Positions 11,827 to 21,049 of a stretch of DNA of 64,000 nucleotides are shown here, in pieces. A program made the position numbers and the translations under genes. The stretch is taken from NCBI GenBank assembly GCA_963784415.1, contig CAWARK010000014.1:558001-622000 (forward strand), in the 5' to 3' direction. The notes under the pieces were generated by a model, which saw nothing but the letters and a program-made list of their open reading frames with translations, had not been told where the DNA came from and searched no databases. The stretch is from UBA7672 sp963784415 (GTDB taxonomy: Bacteria; Pseudomonadota; Alphaproteobacteria; Caulobacterales; Hyphomonadaceae). The number at the start of each line of letters is the position of its first letter. Position 1 is the stretch's first letter.

Positions 11827-11935
11827 TGCTGGCCGCGCGCTTGACCGACCCATACTTGACGGACGCAGGGTCAGGCGCGCCAGCCTATCACCAGTCACAG
11901 GTTGCACGCGCGGCGACTGTGTGGGGAAATACGGC

Positions 11936-12886
11936 ATGAGCGAACTTCAAACCTATCTCGGCTGGAAGATCGACTTCAGGAATCCGCCCGGCGAACCGTC
12001 GGGTCTTCCGCCGGATTCGATGCATTGGAAAGTCTACAAGAATCCCGTCGCGATGGCGGTGGGCGGCGTTGCCGCCGTGCTGCTCGAATTTGCCGACGCC
12101 CGCATCCGTTCCGGCGTCTGGGACCATTCGCTCTACAAACAGGATCCCATCGGCCGCTCGAAGCGTACTGGCGTTGCGGCGATGGTTGGCGTCTATGGCC
12201 CGACGCGCGCAGCCGAGCGCGTGATCCAGGGCGTCACCAACATGCACGCGCGAGTCAACGGTAACACGCCGAAGGGCGAAGCCTATCGCGCGCTCGATCC
12301 TGAACTGCTCGACTGGGTGAGCGCGACCGCCGCTTATGGCTTCCTCACTGCCTACGACACCTTCTGCGAGCGTGTCTCCGAAGCCGACAAGGCGCGGTAT
12401 TATGCCGAGGCGGCCCCCGGCGCGAAGCTTTACGGCGTGCAGAACTCGCCTCTGTCCACGGCGGATTTCTTCAAGATGATGGACAAGCTCGTCCACCGTT
12501 TCGAGAGCCACCAGATCAACACGGAATTCCTCGACATCGTCATGTCCGGCGCCGCGGCGCCCGGTACGCCGAAATATCTCAGCCGTGCGATGGCGCGTGC
12601 GTCGGTCTCGTTGCTGCCGCCCGTGGTGCGCCAGGCGCTCGGACTTGGACCGAAATACGATCTCAGCTTCATCGATCGCATGACGGTGAAGACGCTCGGC
12701 CGCTATCTCAACAGCAAGCCGATCCCCGGCTCGCCGCCGTGCGATGCCAGCTTCAGGATCGGCCTGCCCGAAAACTTCCTCTTCCTGCCGGAACACAAGC
12801 GCGCCGCCATCCTCGCGGAATGGCGCGGCAAGGCGGCAGCTTCGCCTGCGCCTGCCGCAACGACAGTGGTGCAACCAGCCGAATGA
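11936..12886 (+). CDS. DUF2236 / MpaB-type oxygenase-like protein
   Basis: A 316-aa protein similar to the DUF2236 family, which includes rubber oxygenase and fungal MpaB (haem proteins acting on isoprenoid or lipid substrates). Matching features are the long helical layout, the segment VYGPTRAAERVIQGVTNMHARVNG with the conserved His, and the C-terminal PENFLFLP. The last 20 residues are a Pro/Ala tail. ATG 11936 is preferred over 11921 because GGGGA lies at a suitable distance. No signal peptide. Family placement is from remembered motif patterns. Confidence 0.75.
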   Translation: MSELQTYLGWKIDFRNPPGEPSGLPPDSMHWKVYKNPVAMAVGGVAAVLLEFADARIRSGVWDHSLYKQDPIGRSKRTGVAAMVGVYGPTRAAERVIQGVTNMHARVNGNTPKGEAYRALDPELLDWVSATAAYGFLTAYDTFCERVSEADKARYYAEAAPGAKLYGVQNSPLSTADFFKMMDKLVHRFESHQINTEFLDIVMSGAAAPGTPKYLSRAMARASVSLLPPVVRQALGLGPKYDLSFIDRMTVKTLGRYLNSKPIPGSPPCDASFRIGLPENFLFLPEHKRAAILAEWRGKAAASPAPAATTVVQPAE

Positions 12887-12922
12887 TGTGCTGAGACTGT
12901 CTCTCCAGCACCGGAGCGACCC

Positions 12923-13543
12923 ATGAAACTCTACACCTCGATCGGCCCCAACCCGCGCGTCGTGAAAATGTTCATGGCGGAAAAGGGCATCGACATTCCG
13001 CGTGTCGAGCTTGACCTCATGGCCGGCGAAAATCGGCAACCCGCACACGTCGCCCGCAATCCCGGCGGCCAGATGCCGACGCTGGAGCTGGACGACGGCC
13101 GCTACCTCGCCGAGATCACGGCGATCTGCGAGTATCTCGAGGAGAAGCATCCCAAACCCGTGCTGATCGGCGCCACCGCCGAGGAGCGCGCGATGACCCG
13201 CATGTGGACGCGGCGCATCGATCTCTACATCGTCGAACCGATGCTGACCGGATTCCGCGGCGCCGAAGGGCAAGCCCTGTTCAAGAGCCGCATGCGGCTC
13301 ATTCCGCAGGCGTCCGCCGACCTCAAGGCCCTGGCGCAGGAAAAAATCAGCTGGCTCGACGGGTTGATCGCGGGGCGTGATTTCATCGCCGGCGACAGCC
13401 TCACGCTGGCCGACATCCTGCTCTACTGCACCCTGGATTTCGGCGCGACCGTGGGTCAGCCGTTCAGCGCCGACAATGCCAATATCGCGGCGTGGTTTGC
13501 CCGCGTGAACGGGCGTCCCAGCGCCGAGGCGAGCCGCAAGTAG
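12923..13543 (+). CDS. Glutathione S-transferase family protein
   Basis: A 206-aa GST. The N-terminal thioredoxin-like half starts MKLYTSIGPNPRVVKMFMAE and contains the cis-proline region GGQMPTLELDDG plus LAEITAICEYLEE. The all-helical C-terminal domain ends with AGDSLTLADILLYCTLDF, the usual N-capping region. Active-site Ser or Tyr cannot be fixed from sequence alone. It follows the DUF2236 gene by 36 bases on the same strand, so the two may be co-transcribed. Likely role: conjugation or reduction of a small electrophile with glutathione. Confidence 0.88.
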   Translation: MKLYTSIGPNPRVVKMFMAEKGIDIPRVELDLMAGENRQPAHVARNPGGQMPTLELDDGRYLAEITAICEYLEEKHPKPVLIGATAEERAMTRMWTRRIDLYIVEPMLTGFRGAEGQALFKSRMRLIPQASADLKALAQEKISWLDGLIAGRDFIAGDSLTLADILLYCTLDFGATVGQPFSADNANIAAWFARVNGRPSAEASRK

Positions 13544-13664
13544 GCGGACGCCCGGGCAGATAGCTACCCGAAACTGGGCGGCGACCCCCTAACGCGAGGC
13601 TGTGGTTTCTTAACGAATCGCGGCGACTTTGGCCCTTGCGGGCTGGGGAACGCGGAGCAGGACG

Positions 13665-15239
13665 ATGGAAAACTCGGAGCCGCTGGACGCGCAGATGCTG
13701 CGCGAGGCGCTCGATGTGCACGAGGACAGCGTGTCCATCTATGGACCGCAGGGCGAGCACGTGTTCATCAGCCAGTCTGCGCGCAAGCGGTTCCCGACAT
13801 TCTACGCCTTCCTGGACAGCGGTCTCAGCCATTGGGACGCGATAGCGGCGGTGAGCCGCCTGAGACGGCCGGACGCGACCGAGGCTGAAATCCAGGCCGA
13901 CGTCGACTGGTGCCGCGACAAGTTCGAGTCCGGTGAGACCTATGTTGCGCGGACGGATGACAATCGCACTGTGTTGGTCACCTACCGCCCGATGTCGGGC
14001 GGGCGGAAAGTCGGCATTTCGATCGACATCACTGAGCAACGCGCGCGCAAGGCAGAGTTGAAGCGTGCGAAGGAGCTGGCGGAGGCGGCCAGCGCCGCGA
14101 AGAGCGCTTTCCTTGCCAACATGAGTCACGAGATCCGGACGCCGCTGAACGGCATGCTCGGCATGGCGCAGACGCTGATGCAGGACGACTTGACGGCAGA
14201 ACAGCACAGCAAGGTCGAGACGCTGCTCGACAGCGGACGGACACTGATGACGGTGGTCAACGACATTCTCGACCTCTCCAAGATCGAGTCCGGCAAGGTT
14301 GCCATCACGCCCGTCGACCTCGACATTCGTGAAGGGCTGGAGCGGATCATCGACCTGTTCCGGCCTAAGGCCGAGGAGAAAGGGCTGGAGCTTTCGCTGC
14401 AGATGGACATCGACCTGCCGCGGCGGTTGCGGATGGATCCGGTGCGAGCGCGTCAGGGCCTGGCCAACCTGATCTCCAACGCGATCAAGTTCACGGAGCG
14501 CGGCCGCGTCACTGTCGCCGCGCGCCTTCTTGAGACAGACAGCAGCCTGCAGCTGGAACTCGCTGTTGCCGACACCGGCATTGGCATGAATGCGGAGCAG
14601 CTCGCGCGCCTGTTCGAAGATTTCTCGCAGGCCGATGACACCATCACGCGCCGGTTCGGAGGAACGGGCCTCGGCCTCGCGATCACCCGCCGTCTCGCGC
14701 GGCTGATGGATGGCGATGTGGTGGTGGAGAGCCAGCCCGGCAAGGGTTCCGTTTTCCGTCTCCGTTTCGCGGTGGCGCATGCGGCGACCGAAGCGACGCT
14801 AGTGGCCACTGCCCGCGCGGAGGGCCGCTCGCCCGTGCTGCGCAATCATCGCGTGCTGCTGACCGACGACCACCCCGTGAACCGCAAGGTCGTGCAGATG
14901 TTCCTGAAGCCATTCGGGCTGACGGTTGTCGAAGCGCGCAATGGCGTCGAAGCGCTCGAGCGCATAGCCGAGGAAGCCTTCGATTTCGTTTTGATGGACA
15001 TACACATGCCCGTCATGGACGGGTGCGAGGCGGTGAAACGAATCCGCGCTAGTGGCGAGCCTTGGGCCGATATTCCAATCATCGCGCTGACCGCAGACGC
15101 CATGCCGGGCGACCTCGAGCGCTACATCGCCATGGGCATGGACGCCTATGTCGCCAAGCCGATCGATCAGCGGGATCTGTTCAGTGTGATCAACAACACG
15201 CTGGCCCTGCGCGCGGCAAAGATTTCAGCGGCAGCGTAG
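13665..15239 (+). CDS. Cytoplasmic hybrid histidine kinase (PAS-like, HisKA, HATPase, REC)
   Basis: A 524-aa two-component hybrid kinase. Residues 1-130 form a PAS-like sensory region, then a short coiled coil leads to HisKA with the phospho-histidine in NMSHEIRTPLNG at about residue 155. The HATPase domain has NAIKFT at about 272, DTGIGM and GTGLGLAI at about 335. The C-terminal receiver (about 395-520) has its phospho-aspartate in VLMDIHMP and the lysine in YVAKPID. No membrane segments, so it senses a cytoplasmic signal. ATG 13665 is chosen for its GGAGCAGGAC ribosome site. No cognate response regulator is adjacent. Confidence 0.95.
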   Translation: MENSEPLDAQMLREALDVHEDSVSIYGPQGEHVFISQSARKRFPTFYAFLDSGLSHWDAIAAVSRLRRPDATEAEIQADVDWCRDKFESGETYVARTDDNRTVLVTYRPMSGGRKVGISIDITEQRARKAELKRAKELAEAASAAKSAFLANMSHEIRTPLNGMLGMAQTLMQDDLTAEQHSKVETLLDSGRTLMTVVNDILDLSKIESGKVAITPVDLDIREGLERIIDLFRPKAEEKGLELSLQMDIDLPRRLRMDPVRARQGLANLISNAIKFTERGRVTVAARLLETDSSLQLELAVADTGIGMNAEQLARLFEDFSQADDTITRRFGGTGLGLAITRRLARLMDGDVVVESQPGKGSVFRLRFAVAHAATEATLVATARAEGRSPVLRNHRVLLTDDHPVNRKVVQMFLKPFGLTVVEARNGVEALERIAEEAFDFVLMDIHMPVMDGCEAVKRIRASGEPWADIPIIALTADAMPGDLERYIAMGMDAYVAKPIDQRDLFSVINNTLALRAAKISAAA

Positions 15240-15249
15240 GTCGCTGCGA

Positions 15250-15675
15250 TCAGGATCCCGCGATTGCCTCGGGCAAGCGCAGCTGGCTGCGCAGGAGGCA
15301 GACGGGCGTGCTCTCGTCGCGCTGCCAGGCCTCGGCGTGAACGGTCGCGATGCGGCGGCCAAGGCGGCGCACGCGCGCGCGTGCGAATGTCGTCTCGCGG
15401 CGCGCGGGGCGCAGGTATTCGACGCTGATGTCGATGGCGCGCGCCGGCGCTGTCGTGTTGGTTTCGTGCGCGAGCTGCAGCAGGCAGGCGATCTCGAGGA
15501 AGGCGGCGACCGAGCCGCCATGCAGCGCCGGCAGCATGACGTTGCCGACGAGATCGATCGCGGACAGGCAGGATGGTGATCAGGCCCGTTCTCGTCCATC
15601 TTCGTTTCGATGTTGAGGAAGCGACCGAAGGGCGATGTCGCGATCGAGGGCGGCGAGGTCGATGGGCGTGCTCAT
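15250..15675 (-). CDS. Hotdog-fold thioesterase (three +1 frameshifts)
   Basis: PaaI/4HBT-type acyl-CoA thioesterase of about 140 aa, readable only across three single-base insertions. Start MSTPIDLAALD in frame one, then PFGRFLNIETKMDENG in a second, GLITILP in a third and NVMLPALHGGSVAAFLE back in the first. The total length fits exactly three +1 insertions (426 bases = 141 codons + 3). Signature motifs are the LPALHGG loop and VEYLRPARR. Its ATG overlaps the stop of the sister thioesterase upstream, so the pair is coupled. Could be a real pseudogene, but surrounding genes show the same type of error. Confidence 0.75.
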
Positions 15676-16151
15676 TTTGCGCTCCGCCGGTTGAGGTTGA
15701 AGGCAGCCTGCGCGGTGGCGACCAGATCGTCGGACGAGACGTCCCACGCTTCGGCGCGGAGGAAGGCGATGGTGCGCGTCGCCTTGTAGACGTGAGCCGC
15801 GCACGTGACAGACGCACGAGGCGCGGCGGGGCGCATGTGGTCGATGCGCAGGTCGAGCGTCGCGGGCGAGGCTTCGAGGCCAAGGCCGGCCATGATGGCG
15901 AGGCCGCAGGCATGATCGATCAGGGCGGTGACCGTTCCCGGCGCGAGGATGTCGGTGCCATCGATGCCGACGAGATCTGCGCGCCAGGGGAGCAGGATCG
16001 TGCCGCGCCCCGGCGAAGAAGAGACATACTTCATGCCGAGCGCCTTGGCGTAGGGCGTGTAGTGCACCATGCCCGCAGCTATGGCGTCGCCTGGCCAGTC
16101 ACCGACACCGTCGGAGCCGGTCTCGTCGTCGAGGTTGCGCGGGCTAGACAT
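15672..16151 (-). CDS. PaaI-family hotdog thioesterase
   Basis: A 159-aa single hotdog-domain protein. Diagnostic segments are GTVTALIDHACGLAIM (the catalytic helix region) and LDLRIDHMRPAAP. Such enzymes hydrolyse acyl-CoA or aryl-CoA thioesters; the substrate is not evident. It lies between parE and a second thioesterase that overlaps its stop by four bases, so the two may act as a heteromer. Its start overlaps the end of parE by eight bases, consistent with read-through transcription. Confidence 0.88.
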   Translation of the reverse strand: MSSPRNLDDETGSDGVGDWPGDAIAAGMVHYTPYAKALGMKYVSSSPGRGTILLPWRADLVGIDGTDILAPGTVTALIDHACGLAIMAGLGLEASPATLDLRIDHMRPAAPRASVTCAAHVYKATRTIAFLRAEAWDVSSDDLVATAQAAFNLNRRSAK

Positions 16152-18130
16152 CCAGCTCGTCGATGAACTTGGCGTTGTCCTGGATGAACTTGAAGCGGAG
16201 TTCCGGCTTCTTGCCCATCAGGGTTTCGACGAGGTCTTCGACCGACTTGATCGACTTCGGCAGCGAGACGCGCGCGAGGGTGCGCGTCTTGTGGTTCATC
16301 GTCGTTTCCTTGAGCTGCGCCGGCATCATCTCGCCGAGACCCTTGAAGCGGCCCATCTCCGGCTTCTTGCCCTTGAACTCGTTGGCGAGGAGCTGGTCTT
16401 TGTGCGCGTCGTCGCGGGCGTAGATCGATTTGCCGCCATGGGTGAGGCGGTAGAGCGGTGGCTGGGCGAGGAAGAGGCGGCCGGATTCGATGAGGCCGGG
16501 GGTCTGGCGGAAGAAGAACGTGATCAGCAGCGATGCGATGTGGGCGCCGTCGACGTCGGCGTCGGTCATGATGATGATGCGTTCGTAGCGAAGATCCTCG
16601 ACGCGGAAGCGCTGGCCGATGCCGGTGCCGAGCGCGGTCGCGAGGTCCGACAATTCCTTGTTGTTCGAGAGCTTGTCGTCGCCGGCGCTGGCGACGTTGA
16701 GGATCTTGCCGCGCAGGGGGAGAACTGCTTGCGTGGCGCGATCGCGGGCCTGCTTGGCGGAGCCGCCGGCGCTAGTCACCTTCGACGATGAAGAGTTCGG
16801 TGCCTTGCGCGGAGCCATCGGAGCAGTCGGCGAGCTTGCCGGGCAGGCGGAGTTTGCGGGTGGCGGACTGGCGCGCGACTTCCTTGTCCTTGCGCTTGCG
16901 CATGCGTTCTTCGGCCTGGCCGATCGCCCATTCGAGCAGGCGGTTGGCGTTGGCGGTCGATGCGGTGAGCCAATGGTCGAAGCGGTCGCGCATCGCGTTT
17001 TCGGTGATGCGGAAGGCGTCCTGCGTGGAGAGCTTTTCCTTGGTCTGGCCGACGAATTCCGGATTGCGGATGAAGACCGAGAGCAGCGCGCCAGCCGTGC
17101 CCATCACGTCGTCGGCAGTGACGAGCGCGGTCTTCTTGTTGCCGATCATCTCGCCATAAGCGCGCAAGCCCTTGGAGAGCGCCGAGCGCATGCCCTGCTC
17201 GTGCGTGCCGCCTTCGGGCGTCGGGACGGTGTTGCAGTAGGTGCGCGAGAAGCCGTCGGCTTCGCCATAACCGTTCACGGACCAGACGACAGCCCATTCG
17301 ACGGCGCCGCCGCCATTGACGTCGACGCGGCCGGTGAAGGGCTCGGGCAGGACGGTCTTGGTCTCGGTCGTCAGCTCCTTGAGCATGTCGGCAAGGCCGT
17401 TGGGATAGTGCAGCGTCGCTTCGGCCGGCGTCTTGTCGTCGTCCTTCAGGAGGCTGGGGTCGCAGCTCCAGCGGATCTCGGCGGCGCGGGAGAGATAGGC
17501 TTTCGAGCGCGACATCGCGTAAAGGCGGGAGGGTCGGAAGTGCAGCTTGTCGCCGAAGATTTCCGGATCGGGGTGGAAGCTGACCTGCGTGCCACGGCGG
17601 TTGGGGGCTGCGCCGACGGGTGCGAGTTTCGAGGTCGGTTTGCCGCGCGAATAGGTCTGGCGATAGAGCTTGCGGTCGCGTGCGACCTCCACCTCCATCT
17701 TGTCGGAGAGGGCGTTCACGACGGATGCGCCGACGCCGTGCAGGCCGCCGGCTGTCGCATAGGCCTTGTTCGAGAATTTTGCGCCCGAGTGCAGCATCGT
17801 GAAGATTACTTCGAGCGCGGACTTGTTCTTGAATTTCGGGTGGGCGTCGATCGGCATGCCGCGACCATCGTCGCGCACGGTGACGAAGCCGTTTTTGTCG
17901 AGCGTCACGTCGATCCGGGAGGCGTGGCCGGCGACGGCCTCGTCGATCGCGTTGTCGAGCACTTCAGCGAAGAGGTGGTGGTAGGCGCGCTCGTCCGTGC
18001 CGCCGATATACATGCCCGGGCGTTTGCGGACGGGTTCCAGGCCCTCGAGGACCTCGATGTCCTTGGCGGTGTAGTCGGATCCATCCGACTTCTCGCCGCC
18101 GAACAGCTTTGCCTGGTTGTTCTTGGCCAT
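16144..18130 (-). CDS. parE: ParE, DNA topoisomerase IV subunit B (one +1 frameshift)
   Basis: ATPase subunit of topoisomerase IV, about 661 aa. GHKL motifs are clear: EVLDNAIDEA, VRDDGRGMPID and GGLHGVGASVVNAL. Toprim motifs are LFIVEGDSAGGSA and MTDADVDGAHI, and the C-terminal region has GRFKGLGEM. The size and the VLEGLEPVRKRPGMYIG start fit ParE better than GyrB. One extra T at about 16771 turns GAC-AGC into GAC-TAG and splits the gene between LFIVEGD and SAGGSA. An essential gene cut in its catalytic motif is best explained by sequence error. Confidence 0.93.
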
Positions 18131-18328
18131 GAGTTCCCTGAAGTCCGAATCAACGCCGCAGCGCGAGCGACTGAGCTAGCCTGACGGCCCTGATATGGAC
18201 AATTCTCGCGATTAAGAAAGCCTTGTAATCCGGGCCATATGCGCGGCTAAAGCGCATTGTCGGCTGCATGATCCACAGCCGATGGGGGCCATTTGGGGCA
18301 GGTCGGGGGTCGTTGCGGGTGCGGTGAG

Positions 18329-18382
18329 CCGCGCTCGTCCTTCGACGGACGCTCCCTCCGGTCGCTGCTCAGGATGAGCGCT
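18329..18382. repeat. Dispersed intergenic repeat, type A
   Basis: Type A element: starts GCGCTCGTCCTTCGACGGA and ends GCTCAGGATGAGCGCT. The same element recurs at 46527-46647 (twice, inverted) and, diverged, at 59923-60047. It lies in the 397-bp gap between parE and the receiver-protein pair, directly before a type B element. Non-coding; function unknown. Confidence 0.8.
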
Positions 18383-18393
18383 TCTCTCGCTCC

Positions 18394-18502
18394 GTCATTC
18401 CGGACGCGCCCAGCGCGAGCCCGAACCCAGGGGTTCCAAGCACCGCACTCGCAGCCCCTGGGATCCGACTCTGCGCGCTTCGCGCTCTGGCCGGAATGAC
18501 GA
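18394..18502. repeat. Dispersed intergenic repeat, type B (palindromic)
   Basis: Type B element about 109 bp long with complementary ends (GTCATTCCGG / CCGGAATGAC), so the transcript could fold into a long hairpin. A diverged relative is at 60788-60886. The remainder of the 18131-18527 gap, next to the parE start, shows no gene and presumably holds the parE promoter. Confidence 0.75.
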
Positions 18503-18527
18503 GAGAGTGGCGAACCCTCGCGACGTC

Positions 18528-19439
18528 TCAGGCGACGTCGGTCTTTTTCTCGTGGGCGGCGTGGATCTTCTTGTTCACCAGGCGGTCGAGTTCGTTGACG
18601 ACGGAGGAGCGGTGGATGAACGCTTCTTCGGGCATGTCGAGAATGATCGCGATGGTCTGGAAGTGGTACTTCACGACATCGATGTCGTAGGTGTCGGTCA
18701 TGCCGACGCCTTCGATGTAGCGGAGCGATGAACTCCACACGCGCACGATGGTTTCATCGCCGAGGTGGGCGACTTCTTCCGAGTTCTGTTGCAGCAGGCG
18801 GTACATGCCGCGGATGCCGGCGCCGCGATCGGTCTGCGTGCGGTTGGCGTAGGTCGTGAGGCCATCGATGATGGCGCGCAGCTTGAACGCGTTTTCCTTC
18901 GACTGCTCGGTGTGCGCCTTCTGCGGCGGCTCGTCCGTCAGGCGACGCCACGGGCCGGTATAGGTGGTGTCTTCCTTGCGGCGACGGCACGGACCGACAT
19001 AGTTGCGGCTGTCGATGAACTTGCGGGGGCGCAGGACGACTTCCTCGATGCGTGAGAGCACGCCTTGCGCGCTGACGGGCTTGAGCAGGAACTCGTTGAT
19101 GCCGCCCTGGCGCGCAGACATGAGCTGATCGTGATCGATGATGCCGGCGAGCAGAATGATCGGCGTTTCGCGCGCCATTCCTGTGGTATTGCGCCGGACC
19201 TCGCGCGTGAATTCGAGGCCTGACATGCGGCCCGCGTCCCAATCGACGAAGATGATGTCGGGCTTGAAGCTGCGGCCGACGGAGAAGGCCTCCATCGCGC
19301 TGGCGGCGGCGTTGATGTTGGTGATCATGAGGCGACGCAGGCTGTCGGCGACGACGCCACGCATATAGGCGTTCGGGTCCACGATAAGGACCTTCATCCG
19401 CTTGAGATCGCTGGGGGGGATGGTGCGCTCTTCGGTCAT
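18528..19439 (-). CDS. Receiver-domain protein with novel C-terminal region
   Basis: A 303-aa single-receiver protein without a DNA-binding output. Receiver at about 14-135: acceptor aspartate in IIFVDWDAGRMSG and lysine in FLLKPVS. It is followed by PRKFIDSRNYVGPCRRRK, a motif shared with the upstream neighbour and seen in variant form in other stand-alone receivers. The C-terminal 130 residues are helical and unrecognised. It begins where the paralogue ends (one-base overlap), so the two are co-translated. The partner kinase is not in the immediate vicinity. Confidence 0.88.
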   Translation of the reverse strand: MTEERTIPPSDLKRMKVLIVDPNAYMRGVVADSLRRLMITNINAAASAMEAFSVGRSFKPDIIFVDWDAGRMSGLEFTREVRRNTTGMARETPIILLAGIIDHDQLMSARQGGINEFLLKPVSAQGVLSRIEEVVLRPRKFIDSRNYVGPCRRRKEDTTYTGPWRRLTDEPPQKAHTEQSKENAFKLRAIIDGLTTYANRTQTDRGAGIRGMYRLLQQNSEEVAHLGDETIVRVWSSSLRYIEGVGMTDTYDIDVVKYHFQTIAIILDMPEEAFIHRSSVVNELDRLVNKKIHAAHEKKTDVA

Positions 19440-20320
19440 CAGGCGGCGTTCTTCTTCTGCATGATCTGGTTGAGGGCCAGAGAAACGGTGTCGCGCGCAT
19501 CCACGAATGCGGGCGGCAGGGCGGCGAGTTGTTCAAGCGCGGACAGCGCGGAGGAAATGACAGGCTCATCGACCTGGCCCAGCGGCGCAGCGATGCCGAC
19601 ATAGGTTTCGAACGAGGCGAGGCCGGCCATCAGCATCTGGTCGTCCTGATCGGCGGCGAGCGATCGAGCAGCGTTGATCTGGGCGAGGGCTGTGGCGAGT
19701 TGCGGCGAGTGTCCGCCGCCGAGAGCGGTGCAAGTCTCGCGCAGCTCCGTGAGGATCTGGCGAATGGGCGAGCGCCGGGCAACTTCGTCCTGATCGATCA
19801 TGATCGGGCGATCAAGCAGGCGGCGCTTTTCGCCGTAATAGTCGGCGGGATTCTTGCGGCGGCGGCAGGGGCCGAGGAAGATCGAGCTGTCGATAAACGG
19901 GCGCGGGGTCTCGATCACCATCTCGAGGCGCTGGCGCAGGGCGACGGGCGAGACCGGCTTGGTGAGGAATTCGTCCATGCCGGCGTCGCGCCCGGCGATG
20001 ACTTGTTGCTGAGTGAGGCGGCCGGTGAGGAGGATGATGGGGAGGCGGCGGAGGCGGTGGTCTTCGAGCTGCCGCAGGTCGCGGGCGAAGGCGAGGGCAT
20101 CGAACGGATCGTTCCGATCCCATGACAGGAGGATGAGATCGACCGGGACCTCGTTGAGCGTATCGAAGGCCGCCTCGGCGCTGCGCACGTTGGGCGTGTT
20201 GGCGAATTTGAGGTGGCGCAGGATCTCGACGATCAGCTCGCGGCTGAAAATATGCGCGTCTGCGACCAGAACCGACAAGGTTCTGGGGTTCAACGGCCGA
20301 GGTTTTCTCGGATCGTGCAT
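19439..20320 (-). CDS. Pseudo-receiver protein, paralogue of neighbour
   Basis: A 293-aa paralogue of the downstream receiver protein. Receiver fold at about 15-135 with lysine in FLTKPVS, but the acceptor position reads LILLSWD: serine replaces the aspartate present in the neighbour (IIFVDWD). Phosphorylation is therefore doubtful. It carries the same PRPFIDSSIFLGPCRRRK motif after the receiver and an Ala/Leu-rich helical tail. First gene of the pair; the region upstream (20321-20537) would hold the promoter. Likely works as a heteromer with its neighbour (inference). Confidence 0.86.
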   Translation of the reverse strand: MHDPRKPRPLNPRTLSVLVADAHIFSRELIVEILRHLKFANTPNVRSAEAAFDTLNEVPVDLILLSWDRNDPFDALAFARDLRQLEDHRLRRLPIILLTGRLTQQQVIAGRDAGMDEFLTKPVSPVALRQRLEMVIETPRPFIDSSIFLGPCRRRKNPADYYGEKRRLLDRPIMIDQDEVARRSPIRQILTELRETCTALGGGHSPQLATALAQINAARSLAADQDDQMLMAGLASFETYVGIAAPLGQVDEPVISSALSALEQLAALPPAFVDARDTVSLALNQIMQKKNAA

Positions 20321-20537
20321 CTACGCGCTCGCCACCCGTTCTGAGTTCGAGAGGCAGAATACGTGCTTAAGGTAAGCATCCGGTTGAGAACGGGGCGGCC
20401 AAGGCCATTAATCCGGTTAATCGCGAATGAATCCGAAAAGTCAGGAAATTCGGCTGAGCCAATGCGTTGGCTTAAGGTGTGTAACTTGCTAAGGTCCGAG
20501 TCCTTCCGCAGGAGACCCGCCTTTTGAGTGCCCCCCT

Positions 20538-21044
20538 TTGAGTGACGATGAAAAGCTCGACCAGCGTATCCAGCTCGTGGCGTCGGCCAGTTTCGGCCGC
20601 GACGTGGACGAATGGCGCCGGACGCAACAGGACCTGCCCAGCCGTTCGGAAGCCATCCGGCGGCTGGTCTATCACGGGCTCAAGCACGAAGAGGAACATC
20701 CGATGCGCATGATCACCGCGATCATCCGGCCGCACCGCTATGAGGCGGTGCGCGATGCGCTGATGAAGATGGGCATTTCGGGCCTGACGGCGACGCAGGT
20801 GCAGGGCTTTGGCCGTCAGCGCGGGCAGACGGAATTTTATCGCGGCAACGAATACCAGGTGGCCGAGGTGCCAAAGATCAAACTCGAAGTCGCGGTTTCT
20901 TCGGGCATGGCGGAGGCGGTGGTCGAGGCGATCAGCAAGGCGGCCGGGTCTGGCAAGATCGGCGACGGGAAGATATTTGTCTCGGGCCTGAGCGACGTGG
21001 TGCGTATCCGCACGGGCGAGCGCGACGAGAAGGCGCTCGACTAG
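20538..21044 (+). CDS. Ribbon-helix-helix/P-II nitrogen regulator fusion
   Basis: A 168-aa protein with two parts. Residues 1-55 resemble a ribbon-helix-helix DNA-binding domain (RIQLVASASFGRDVDEW, then LPSRSEAIRRLV). Residues 56-168 are a complete P-II signal protein: MRMITAIIRPHR, the T-loop FYRGNEY with the uridylylation-type tyrosine, GKIGDGKIFV and RIRTGERDEKA. The only in-frame start for the long form is TTG 20538. An internal ATG at 20703, preceded by GAAGAGGA, would give a normal-length P-II. Either a fusion or two overlapping products. No amtB or glnA is adjacent. Confidence 0.8.
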   Translation: MSDDEKLDQRIQLVASASFGRDVDEWRRTQQDLPSRSEAIRRLVYHGLKHEEEHPMRMITAIIRPHRYEAVRDALMKMGISGLTATQVQGFGRQRGQTEFYRGNEYQVAEVPKIKLEVAVSSGMAEAVVEAISKAAGSGKIGDGKIFVSGLSDVVRIRTGERDEKALD

Positions 21045-21049
21045 ATCGG

